From: Conchocele bisecta
Taxonomy: Eukaryota; Mollusca; Bivalvia; Lucinida; Thyasiridae
Length of the DNA stretch: 64,000 nt
Assembly (NCBI GenBank): GCA_029237695.1
Contig: CM055267.1
Coordinates: 4,610,036 to 4,674,035 of the forward strand
Direction: 5' to 3'
The stretch's first letter is position 1. Each line of letters begins with the position of its first letter. Positions 19,414 through 29,850 of this stretch are shown piece after piece. The position numbers were made by a program, and so were the translations under genes. The notes under the pieces were generated by a model. The model was not told where the DNA came from. It did no database searches and saw only the letters and a program-made list of their open reading frames with translations.

Positions 19414-22155
19414 GGAAGCAGGTCAAAACGCCCCCAAGTCAAATCGCCCCCAAGTCAAAACGCCCCCATTTTGGTTAAAACGCCCCCATCTTTGGTCAAA
19501 ACACCCCCATCTTTGGTCAAAACACCCCCAAAAAACACCCCCATAATTTTATTTTTGTTAAATACGATTTTATTTTGTCATTTTATTAATTGTATTTGTA
19601 CAGTAATTCAGTGGACATGTATGAGCCTTTTGAACATGAAAAACAAGTCCGTTTTTTCAATAAACATGACCTGTTTGATTGTGGTTTAGTCAAATTGGGG
19701 GCGTTTTGACTAGGGGGCGTTTTGACTTTGGTGAATGACAACAAAACATAATTGGTTCATCATGTACTTTTTATTTCATTATAATTCAAATATATATATA
19801 ATTTAATACATAATAATACATGATAAAAGTAATGCAGGACGGTGGTGTAATAAGGCCAGTGTGTGGTGGAAATAGGAACCATATAAAATGAGAGATTAAT
19901 TTTTTCAAAAGTAACCCACCAAGCGCCAACACACACACGCACCATGTTATAGTTCTAATTTTAGCACAATAGTTACAGAAAAAAATTAAGTTTTTATTTT
20001 GAAATATTTGCACCCGCACACATGTTATAGTTTTAGCACAATAGTTACAGAAATAAATTAAGTTTTTATTTTTAAATATTTGCACCCGCACACATGTTAT
20101 AGTTTTAGCACAATAGTTACAGAAAAAAATTAAGTTTTTATTTTTAAATATTTGCACCCGCACACAAGTTAGGCCAGTTTTTTTTTTATTTGTTGGTTTA
20201 CGTATTTTTTTTCCACGAGATCGGGTCGGTCGGTGGGAAAAAAAAATAAATTTGCATACATGCAAATGAATGAAGTATAGAAATATTGAAGCAGTTAAGC
20301 AACTTATGTAGATGCTATGGCCAGTTTGAGAAACTGTGACAAACTGGTTAACCGAAATTGCTAAGTCATTTCAGGAGCCCTGTGAAGGTCAAAAGGTGAA
20401 GGTAATATAAAGTATGACAAGGCAGGTATAGCACACATACCAATGAATGATGTGTTGAAATATTGAAGAACTTGAGCAACTTATGTAGAAGATATGGCCG
20501 GTTTGAGAAACTGTTACGAAGTGGTTAACCGAACGTGTGACGGACAGACGGACGGTCCGAACACCATAAAAATCACCTTTTTAAGGCACATGGTTGGGTC
20601 GGTTCACCTTTTTAAGGCTCATGGTTGGGTCGGTTTGTGGTCGGTAAAAAACAAAAAGGCCAGTGATTGTGATAGAGTGAAACTTGTGTTAACCGGCATC
20701 GTCTCGGACCAAGAGTTTGTCGGTTAACGTAGGGAGTCGGTTCAGCAAGTTTCTTTATATTGTACATAGCAACTGTTTCATATTCACATACTGTTGAATG
20801 TTGATAACTGTGAATGGGTTGCGTAATGCGTACATATTAATACCGTATCTGGTATAATTTTAAATACAAGACAATGAAGCGGCGATATAGTTGAAACGAA
20901 TATCAGTGGGGGTGGCACGAGTGTGGATTTGTGGCAGGGCGGTAGAGGACCCTAGGAAGAACGCATACATGAAATATGAAGCACATCGGAGCAAGAAAAC
21001 AGAAAATATAGGCCATTTACCCGAGCGTTAAGGTTTTGAATTTTTGCATTCAATCTGAAATGGAGATATATCAAATCATATTGGAGATATATCAAATCAT
21101 ATCGAATCGTCCATTCGCAGGTTGTTGTTGTTGTCGCTGCTGCTAAGATCCGGTTTCCGCCACTTACTTTTCTCGGCACAGCAAAAAAATATTTTTTTTT
21201 ATTATTTTTTTTTGGATCGGAGGTAAAAAAATCTAAAAAAAAATTGGAAATTATATTTTTTTATTTTTTTCCACATTGTCAAAAAATCGGGTCGGCGGAT
21301 CTGTAAACCAACTAATAAAAAAAAACTGGCCATAAATAGTTCTAGTTTTAGCACAATATTTACAGAAAAAAATTAAGTGTTTATAGCAATATTTTCATAA
21401 AAAGAAGATCGTCCTAATTAATGTAGTCAATTCATATTTTGTTTTCTCAGTCATCAACAGGTGCAGCAGGGACGTGTTTTTTTTAAATTTCTATATTCAA
21501 TCAGACTAGACTTGCAAATCCTATGCCACAAGTATATACCACTAATCGATATATTTAATACTGATTGATTAATTGTGAATTAATGCACGTGTCTATAGTA
21601 ATGAATGCATGACTGCGAATATATATATAACGGGATAAAAGTGGTTAAATAAGTGTGAACACAGGTGCCTATCAACGGGACAATAATAACACAGAACACG
21701 CACAAACGCACACATGCCAATACGTAATTACATCATGTAATCATTTAATCATCCTTTAATCATTCTAATATAAATACAATAACAAAATCAACTGATGTAT
21801 TATGCAATAACTAACATTGAACACTCAAAATACACTCAACAATACACATACGCAAAGAAAACAAAAATTTACACATGAAGAAATAATTCAGAAATTATAC
21901 AATAATATCGTCGCCATAATTCTTCCTGTACAGACATTCTTCGTACACAACGCGTACCTGAAATGAAAATAGTATAGTAAAACACCCATAAAAACCACCA
22001 GAATAAGTTAATTATTTGACAATAAACATTTGAAGATGGGGGCGTTTTGACCAAATAGGGGGTGTTTTTACCAAAATGGGGGTGTTTTGACTAATTGATG
22101 GGGGTGTTTTGACCAATTCGGGGGCGTTTTGACTTGGGGGCGTTTTGACTGTAAA
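19414..22155. mobile_element. Transposon with tandem-repeat termini and 11-bp TSD
   Basis: Both ends are built of tandem ~15-20 bp units, GTCAAAACGCCCCC at the left (19422-19545) and the complement at the right (22035-22150). The flanks carry the exact direct repeat TCCAGATAAGG (19403-19413 and 22156-22166). A TSD of 9-11 bp suggests a Mutator-like element, but no MULE transposase is seen in the 2.7 kb; the interior holds the GGCCAG element at 20172. A ~65-bp unit (AAATATTTGCACCCGCACAC) is tandemly repeated at about 19960-20165. Confidence 0.75.
20172..21331 (-). mobile_element. GGCCAGTTTTT TIR element, copy 2 (nested)
   Basis: Near-identical inverted copy of 8504-9746, with terminal GGCCAGTTTTTTTTTATTTG and its complement. 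The flanks TTA and ATA are a poor TSD match. It lies inside the element at 19414-22155, so it transposed later than that element. Confidence 0.75.
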
Positions 22156-22595
22156 TCCAGATAAGGTGTGTATTGGCGTATTGTACGCAATTATTTTATC
22201 TGAATACGCATTGATTATCAAAAGTGGGAGTACACAATACGCACATCAATGTGAAAATATGCATTGATTTTCAAATTGAGTAGTGAGTACTTTCATAAAG
22301 TTGAAAAGTCAAGTAGTTGAGCTGCAAAAAGCAAACAGCTTTTTGCAGCTCAAATAAGTGAATGTTTTAATTTGTTATATTTTTTTATCATTTTTTCCGT
22401 ATTTAGTAATGAAGAAAATCAATAATCCATTTGTAAAAGTAAATTACGCAATGATTTTGAAATCATGGGGTGTAGTACTCTTTATACACAAAGCTTATCT
22501 GGAGCTCTGCACATTTCCGTCCTAACGGCACCATTTGGGTTGTGTGCCAATGCTCGCGTGGTTTTGTCGCATATCTGTGAATAGTTACCAACGGT

Positions 22596-23098
22596 AACTT
22601 GCAATCTACTCCCATACCGTCCATAGCCAGAGTTATGATTCCCCTCATAGGATTTCTCTGCACTTAGCAGTTAATCGTGAAATATTTTCTATATTTTTTA
22701 ACTGAAATGAGTGTTAATATTATGAAAATAACATATTCAATTAATTATGACATAAATTCACATATGTAGATGACATGATAAAGTAAATTTAAGCTAGAAT
22801 CAACAAGTGATCCAGTTAGTGGCAGCCAACTTCAACATTAAGATGGGGTCCATTTTCTGTAAAGGCAAAACATAATTTTCTAACCATTCTACAATGGTAA
22901 AAATTGTTTCAGAATTATTAGTTTGTATTACTTTTATAGTACTTATATTTTTTTCAGATGGAAAATATCTCAAAGATTTCACAATTAACTGCTAAATTGC
23001 AAATCAGATCTGATTCGCTATTCTGCTGAGGAACCCTGTGAGTGGAATCGTACCTCTACATGTAGCTACGGACGGTACGGGAGTAAATTGCAACAGTT
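22596..23098. mobile_element. Inverted-repeat element (AACTTGCAATCTACTCCC), copy 1
   Basis: The left end AACTTGCAATCTACTCCCAT pairs with the right end GGGAGTAAATTGCAACAGTT. The interior carries AATTAACTGCTAAATTGCAA and GATCTGATTCGCTATTCTGC, shared with the copy at 24241-24516. It is longer than that copy because of an extra ~230 bp. Confidence 0.65.
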
Positions 23099-23510
23099 CG
23101 CAACTAATCTGTGCATTTCAGAAACAAGAAACAATTTCCAATTGACTTTTCTTACTCCAGAAACCAAGGAAACTTGCTTGCCGCCACACTGCTTTTTCTA
23201 GTGGTGATCACATGACTTTCATCATTATTATAATAATTGTTGTTGTGACTGGATAAATGGAGGGTATGGGTTTACAGGGATTAAACCACATATTTTGGGA
23301 AGGGGCCCTTTATATAGATTTTGGTAAAAAATAGCGTGTGAATCTGGTTAATTGGGAAAAGTGACATCCTTGCAAATTGGGCAAGCAAAATAGTAGGTTT
23401 CTCTCGGGCACCTCAAACACTTCCAGTTTTAACTGTATTTTGATTTGTTCTACTGGATTTTCTTGAGTAGGTTATCAAGTTTATGAACATTATATTTGTG
23501 ATCACACATT

Positions 23511-23920
23511 TTTTGTTGAGCCCGCTTGCGGAAAGCGAGACATAGCGATCACAATGATGTCTGTGCGTGCGTCCGTCCGAAATATGCGTTAAAGTTTTTA
23601 AATACCTTATATCTCTGCAGTCCTAAGTCACATTGACTTGAAACTTCATATGTTTATTAGTCATCATCCATATATTCATTCTGTGTCCCACTCATGCGGC
23701 CCCTGTGCCCCTATGTCAAGGTCAAATGACTTAGAAGTTTGCGTTAATGTTTCTGTCAAAATTTGCGTTAAAGTTTTCACATATCTACTATCTCTGTAAC
23801 CGTAAGTCAGATTTGCTTGAAACTTTGTATGCTTATTGGGCATCAAACTTCAAATAAATACACTCTGAGACCATCAAATTCCTCGGCGGGCTTGACATGC
23901 GGGCCGCGGCCATCCTCGTT
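23511..23920 (+). mobile_element. GCTTGCGG-head Helitron-like element
   Basis: Head GCCCGCTTGCGGAAAGCGAG with ACATAGCGATCACAATGATG, then CGTGCGTCCGTCCG, a core with two ~170-bp units (GCGTTAAAGTTTT...ATCTCTG), and tail GCGGGCCGCGGCCATC, lacking the final TAG. Copies at 28311 and 36938 share every part. Confidence 0.7.
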
Positions 23921-23999
23921 TACTTTTCAATTGGGAATATATTTTACATGTTTGGAAAAATAAAAGCCCCCTACGGTTTGGGAAGGGGCCTATATAAGG

Positions 24000-24240
24000 C
24001 CCCTGGAGGCATGGTAGTTAATCCCTGGTTTACGACCAGTGTAGAGCCAGATCAGCCTGTGCATATGCACAGTCTGATCATGATCTGCACTGGTCGCCAT
24101 TCCATCAATGAAATGCCTGTCGTGCTTATAACAAGCAACATTGATACATGTATTTATCAGGCTACAGGAGTGTCCTAATAATCAGGAGCTGCACTGGTCA
24201 CAAATGCCATAAGCTCCATTTCTCCAGTCACAACCACATG
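24000..24240. repeat. Palindromic low-copy repeat around CCAGTGTAGA...TCTGCACTGG
   Basis: The segment GATCAGCCTGTGCATATGCA and AGTCTGATCATGATCTGCAC is strongly dyad-like, and GGAAGGGGCC(C/T)...TATATA recurs at 23300 and 23979. It is probably part of a mobile repeat; the class is not recognised. Confidence 0.4.
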
Positions 24241-24516
24241 TAGTTGTGAACATTAACTCTTGCAATCTACTCCCGATTCCAGGCATAGGCTTCCTCTGCA
24301 GAGTAGCGAATCAGATCTGATACTTACTGGAATATGCTATTTTCGTAATGTTAAAACTCATTTGAGTTAAAATTTGTTGAAAATATTTCACAATTAACTG
24401 CTAAAGTGTGAATCAGATCTGATTTCTCTATTCTGCAGAGGAAGCCCATGATTGGAATCATAACTCTGGTTACGGACGGTACGGGAGAAGATTGCAAGAG
24501 TTACTGTTCACAACTA
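24241..24516. mobile_element. Inverted-repeat element (AACTCTTGCAATCTACTCCC), copy 2
   Basis: TAGTTGTGAACATTAACTCT and TGCAATCTACTCCCG at the left are mirrored at the right by CGGGAGAAGATTGCAAGAGT then TACTGTTCACAACTA. About 275 bp, non-coding and MITE-like. Confidence 0.75.
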
Positions 24517-24655
24517 AGCCACATACATGTACATATGTAAATCAAGACTGGTGTAGACTGTATTTTATACCATTGCTTGTGCATTAATAATCAAAGTACT
24601 GAAAATACTGAAACTACATGTAAGTTAGCTCCAGTAGATTACTAACAAGTATTTT

Positions 24656-25915
24656 TTATGCCCCACCACGATAGTGGAGGGGGCATTTAGTGTTACCCTT
24701 GTCCGTCCGTCACAAAACTTTAACGCTCGGGTAAATGTCTCAGAATTTCTTCATCCTTCGACCGATCTGCTTCATATTTCATATACACATTGCTCTAATG
24801 GTCCTCTACCGCCCTGTGCCAAATCCACGTTTGTCCTGCCCCCGCCAAGCCCAGGGTCAAGGTCACATACTTAGTGCTTCAAAAACTTTAGCGCTCAGGT
24901 AAATATCTTATAATTTCTGTTGTCTTTCACGGATCATCTTCATACTTCATATACGCATTGCTGTAATGGTCCTTTACCCCCTGTACGTCCCGAAACCTTA
25001 ACGCTGGGTAAATGGCTTATAATTTCTCTTTCCTTGCTCGGATCTGCTTCACATTTCACACACGCACTGCTCCAATGGTCCTCTACCGCCCTGTGACAAA
25101 TCCACATTCGTCCTGCCCCCGCTAAGCCCAGGGTCAAGGTCACAGACTTGGTGCGTTCGAAACCTTAACGCTGGGTAAATGGCTTATAATTTCTGTTTCC
25201 TTGCTCGGATCTGCTTTACATTTCACACACGCATTGCTCCAATGGTCCTCTACCGCCCTGTGACAAATCCACATTTGTCCCGCCCCCGCTAAGCCCAGGG
25301 TCAAGGTCACAGACTTGGTGCGTCGAAACCTTAACGCTGGGTAAATGGCTTATAATTTCTGTTTCCTTGCTCGGATCTGCTTCATATTTCACACACGCAT
25401 TGCTCCAATGGTCCTCTACCGCCCTGTGACAAATCCACATTCGTCCCGCCCCCACTAAGCCCAGGGTCAAGGTCACAGACTTGGTGCGTTCAAAACCTTA
25501 ACGCTCGGGTAAATGGCTTATAATCAAATATGCCTTGTTTTCTTTGGCTGCCAGCGGGGGCATTCGTGTGCCGACAGGCCACATTTCTAGTAATTTCTGT
25601 TTTCTTTCACGGATCAGCTTCATTCTTCATATACGCATTGCTCTAATGGCCCTCTACCGCCCTGTGCCAAATCCACGTTTCTCCTGCGCCAAGCCCAGGG
25701 TCAAGGTCACATACTGGGTTCTTCAAAAACTTTAACGCTCGGGTAAATATCTTATAATTTCTGTTCCCTTCCACGGATCAGCTTCATATACGCATTGCTA
25801 TAATGGTCCTCTACCGCCCTGTGCCAAATCCACGTTAGTCCTGCCCCCGCCAAGCCCAGGGTCAAGGTCACATACTTGGTGCTTCAAAAACTTTAACGCT
25901 GAGGTAAAAAAAAAA
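24656..25915 (+). mobile_element. Hairpin-headed element with a ~175-bp tandem core
   Basis: Head ATGCCCCACCACGATAGTGG with GGGGCATTTAGTGTTACCCT, then GTCCGTCCGTC, then about seven units carrying TTAACGCTCGGGTAAAT, CTCTACCGCCCTGTG and a (C/G)AGGGTCAAGGTCACA motif. A tail-like CCACATTTCTAGT lies inside the array at 25578-25590, so the block is a composite. Open frames across it are repeat shadows. Confidence 0.75.
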
Positions 25916-27735
25916 ATTGACTTTTTTTACCCTGTTAACCAACCTAAAATGACTTTTACTGATGATGTGTATGGATAGAAGGAAAATTGCAAAATTATAA
26001 CAGAATATTTACAGAAAATAAATATAGTCAGTGTACATAGCTTCGCACACTTTACATATATTTTGATAATTATCAGAAACAAGTATACAAATAAAATTTT
26101 CCTTTGGATTTTGACAGATATGACACTCAACACTAGAAATATGTGTGTCACATGTCGGACAGTTCACGTGAGATCAGGGATCCGCCATTGTTGTTGTAAT
26201 AAATGAATCAATTTGAAAACACATGAAAGTGTACACACTAAATAATCAGATATTCATGACCGATGTAGTCTAATGTAGTATGTTAAAAAAAATCTAGATT
26301 TGTTTGTTATGCCATAGACACTCTTTTCTTGCAGATACCGGTCAATTGATGTACTAATCTACTTCACGGGCATGTTACTGTATCATTTACATCAGTTTCA
26401 AGCATAATCTTTGGGATTATGTTTTAAGTGGGAACATGTTTGTCATGTGAGGCTGTTTCAATTCCAGCCGCTGATTTTTTGCGCCACCACCAGGATGGTC
26501 ACAGGAGATTGAATTTATCTTTCTTAACAATAATTAAACCTATATTTTAATTAGTGAATATCCAGAGCAGAATGGGTGCAGGTTATGGGAATCTAGGTCC
26601 CACAACATCCATACGAAAAATGAAAGTAGCAGAGAATAGCAAAATATGTAGTCATTGGTTAGGAAAAATCAATGGGTGTGGTGGACCTACATGGCTTCGC
26701 ATACCCGAAACTCTTCCGGTCTAACTTATACTTAGAATATAACAATTAAAATTGATGTTCAGCATCAATCCATTATATTTTCAAATAATACAGACATATT
26801 AGCTAAATATTTATGAAGACACCCACAATGGTGATGCCTGGCACCCAGCTACATCAACAGACTATTCAAACATGTGTTTCACCATGTATGAAAACAACAA
26901 AATTAATATTAATAACCAAACACCAGCACCATCGCACCTACGACAAAAACCAATATTACTATCCTACTCTTTGTGCCTGGGAGAGAATGAGCCGACAAAT
27001 TGGCGGCTGGATCTAATCAGCCGTGCCGGAAGAAATAGTTGATCCTTCAAGTCAATACACAGCATCGGTGTGTCAGGTATGGCGCATGGTTTCCGGCGGC
27101 TCTGTTTAGTTAATCCATCAATACACAACATCAGTGTGTCAGTTGTGGTGCATGGTGTCGGGCGGCTCTGTTCAGAGATCATCAGGCAATATAAAATTAA
27201 TTTACTGAATGTAATCCCCACCCACCCTTAAACAGTAATTCCAGATTATTTTTTATTTCAATGTATTTGAATATAAATCATTAATTATTGTTTGTTAACA
27301 CTATTTACAATAACTTTTAATAAAAACATAAAACAAATAAGACACACACCCACCCTATTTTTCCCCAGTATTCGGATGATAACCAATAAATCAACTTTAT
27401 ATGGCCTCAAAAGCGCCATAATGGCCGCGAGGTATCCTTCCACTAAACTGGTGTGATATCTTCGGTGACAGTTTTGTTAACTATTGTTGAATGGGACAGT
27501 ATGATAAAATCATTGACTATAATGTAAATATATAATTAAATTATTTAGACTGTGCTTTATTCTTTAGTTTACATGCGCTAATTCAGTAAAATTCAGTATT
27601 GAAACATTACAAATTTGACACTCATAATGGCAGTTTTAATTGTAGAAATAGTTGACATTCCATCTCTACGTAGCTCCAAGTAAAAATGACATTAAAAAAT
27701 TTGTTTACCGGTATGTGAAAATTATACTCCTAGAC
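25916..27735. other. Intron 1 sequence with few recognisable features
   Basis: A ~75-bp direct duplication is present at about 27045-27175 (CAATACACA(G/A)CATC...GGCGGCTCTGTT twice). No exon, RNA gene or known element end was recognised in the rest. Confidence 0.5.
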
Positions 27736-27737
27736 AA

Positions 27738-28122
27738 TAATTATACCCCGGCATACAAACTATGTCGAGGGGTATATAGTATTCGTAATTCCGTCTGTTT
27801 GTCAAAAATTTTGGGGTACCCATTATCTCAAACTACTCAAACTTCATATACATCCTTATCATCATCCTCCATATTTTCATTCCATATCACACGCATGCGA
27901 CCTTCATGTCCAATGTCAAGGGAAAATCTGAAGAAAAATCTGCATCCGTAAGATTTGCGTTAAAGATTTTGGGTACCCATTATCTCTGCAACGATCTCCA
28001 AGGTCAAATTACTTAGAAATTTGGGTTAAATCTTTTTTTAATATTTGCGTTAAAGTTTTTATTTGTCGGTCCAGGCGGCGGCCGGGGTACACGTGAGCCC
28101 CTGCTTACTTTCTCTAGTTAAA
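27738..28122 (+). mobile_element. Hairpin-headed element (ATACCCC...GGGGTATA), CTAG tail
   Basis: Head ATTATACCCCGGCATACAAA with TGTCGAGGGGTATATAG; core with TTTGGGGTACCCATTATCTC; tail CTGCTTACTTTCTCTAGTT. A related copy is at 34729-35115. Short and with a single core unit. Confidence 0.6.
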
Positions 28123-28310
28123 TTTATAAACATGAATTATTGTGGTTTATCGTAATCAAACATTTTTACCTGTAGATATGTTCATTGTCGACAGGGTGTG
28201 GTGCATGTTTGATAGCCGATCTCTCACATACAGAGAATGGCAGTTCAAAAACAGAGGAAAAACTTGCTGAAACTTTCTAACTACATGCACATGACAGAGG
28301 ATATGTATAT

Positions 28311-28780
28311 TTTTGTTGAGCCTGCTTGCGGAAAGTGAGACATAGTGATCACAATGATGTCCGTCCGTGCGAAATCTGCGTTAAAGTTTTTAAATACCTT
28401 ATATCTCTGCAGTCACATTGGTCACTTGAAACTTCATATGCTTATTAGTCATCATCCATATATTCATGCTGTATCCCACTCATGTGGCCCCTGTGCCAAA
28501 TTTCAAGGTCAATTGACTTTGAAGTTTGTATTAAATTTTTGTCCAAATTTGCATTAAAGTTTTCGGATACCTACTATCTCTGTAACCGTAAGTCAGATTT
28601 GCTTGAAACTTTGTATGCTTATTGGTCATCATCCATATATGCATTCTGTGTCCCATTCATGTGGCCCCTGTGCCCCAAGGTCAAGGTCATTATACAATAA
28701 CATTATATATATCTTACCCTAAGATCACCAGATGCCTCGGCGGGCTCGACATGCAGGGCGCGGCCATCTATTATAATAAA
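28311..28780 (+). mobile_element. GCTTGCGG-head Helitron-like element
   Basis: Head GCCTGCTTGCGGAAAGTGAG, then GATGTCCGTCCGTGCG, two to three ~170-bp core units and tail CAGGGCGCGGCCATCTA. Closest relatives are at 23511 and 36938. Confidence 0.7.
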
Positions 28781-29051
28781 TATATAATTACATGATCATC
28801 AGACGATATTTGTAACTTTATGATGTCATGTTGATATGATGTTAAACATGTACTAATAAACATATGTAACAGAGTTCTAGAGGAATATAAATTAAAATGA
28901 TCTGCCTTATGACAAATATGTTGTCGTGATTCTACAAATGGAACATTCGGTCATATTGCCCATCTGTAACTATATTTGGAATAGTTCACCGTCGGCTGCA
29001 CCTCAGGTGAATTCAATGTAGATTGTGATGCCTGGACGATTATCGTTACAG

Positions 29052-29208
29052 AAGGTATGGTGCCGCGGTCTCTGGTGGAAATAGCGTCGCAGTGCGTGGC
29101 GTGTAACATTCCGTTCGAAGTCGTGGAGAAGTACTCCCAGCCGATCCCGGAGCAGCTGCAGCTGAGGATAACATACTGGAGCTTCCCCGAGAGTGAGGAG
29201 GACATCAG
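29052..29208 (+). CDS. ZSWIM8: ZSWIM8 exon 2 (elongin/cullin-binding region)
   Basis: Residues 63-115: EGMVPRSLVEIASQCVACNI, then PFEVVEKYSQPIPEQLQLRI and YWSFPESEEDI. This corresponds to the BC-box/cullin-box stretch by which ZSWIM8/EBAX-1 binds elongin B/C and its cullin; the SLVEIASQC and IPFEVVEK segments are the visible anchors, and the assignment is by family knowledge. The acceptor is GTTACAG at 29051 and the donor CATCAG then GTGATG. Incoming phase 1 and outgoing phase 2 agree with exons 1 and 3. Confidence 0.93.
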
Positions 29209-29302
29209 GTGATGGTCCCTGCCAGCTATTTCTCCCATCATTGTGGGAACATTACTGGGCCAATTAGGATTACTTATACCCCATGCATACGAAGTACGTT
29301 GT

Positions 29303-29850
29303 TTTTGTCGCGCCTGCTTTAGCAGAAGCCGCGACTATAGTTGTCGCTTTTTCCGTTGTGTCGTCGGAAATGTCAAAAGCTTCGTCATCATGCTGTAACT
29401 TTAATATTACTTTACGGATTGCTTCAATATTTGGAAATTTGATACATGTAAGCATTAGGAACACACTCAAGCCGCCAATTCACTTGACCTTGACCTTTTT
29501 TTTTTACCTTCAAATTTTTGCTGAAACACTTAGCCATTTTTTGGTGTAAAAAACTTTGTTCAAGCTTCCTCATCCTGCTATAACTTTCATATTACGTGAC
29601 GCATTCCTTCAATGTTTGGACACTTGATACGTGTAAGCATTTTGAACACACTAATGTTACCATTAACATGACCTTGACCGTTTTTACATTTACATTTTTG
29701 TGTAAACCCTTGGACATTTTTTTTACGTCAAAAAAGTTTGTACAAGCTTCTTCATCATGGTATAACTTTAATATACTTGACGGATTGCTTCAATATTTGG
29801 ACACTTCATACATGTGATCATTGGTAACACCCTCATGCCGCCATTAACCT
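29303..29850 (+). mobile_element. Hairpin-headed element (GCGCCTGCTTTAGCAG) with ~165-bp units, truncated
   Basis: Head GTCGCGCCTGCTTTAGCAGA with AGCCGCGACTATAGTTGTCG, followed by about three units with TTCAATATTTGGA(A/C)A(C/T)TTGATAC and ATGACCTTGACC. It is cut by the element starting at 29851, and no tail is seen. Confidence 0.65.

Larger units (their letters stand above)
19397..22509. mobile_element. CAGNGCTCCAGATAAG TIR element, split by a later insertion
   Basis: Left end AAGGGCTCCAGATAAGG at 19397 and right end CTTATCTGGAGCTCTG at 22509 are flanked by the perfect 6-bp direct repeat CACATT (19391-19396 and 22510-22515). Removing the element at 19414-22155 leaves a ~350-bp copy whose AATACGCA-type subterminal repeats match the family. 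Confidence 0.7.
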
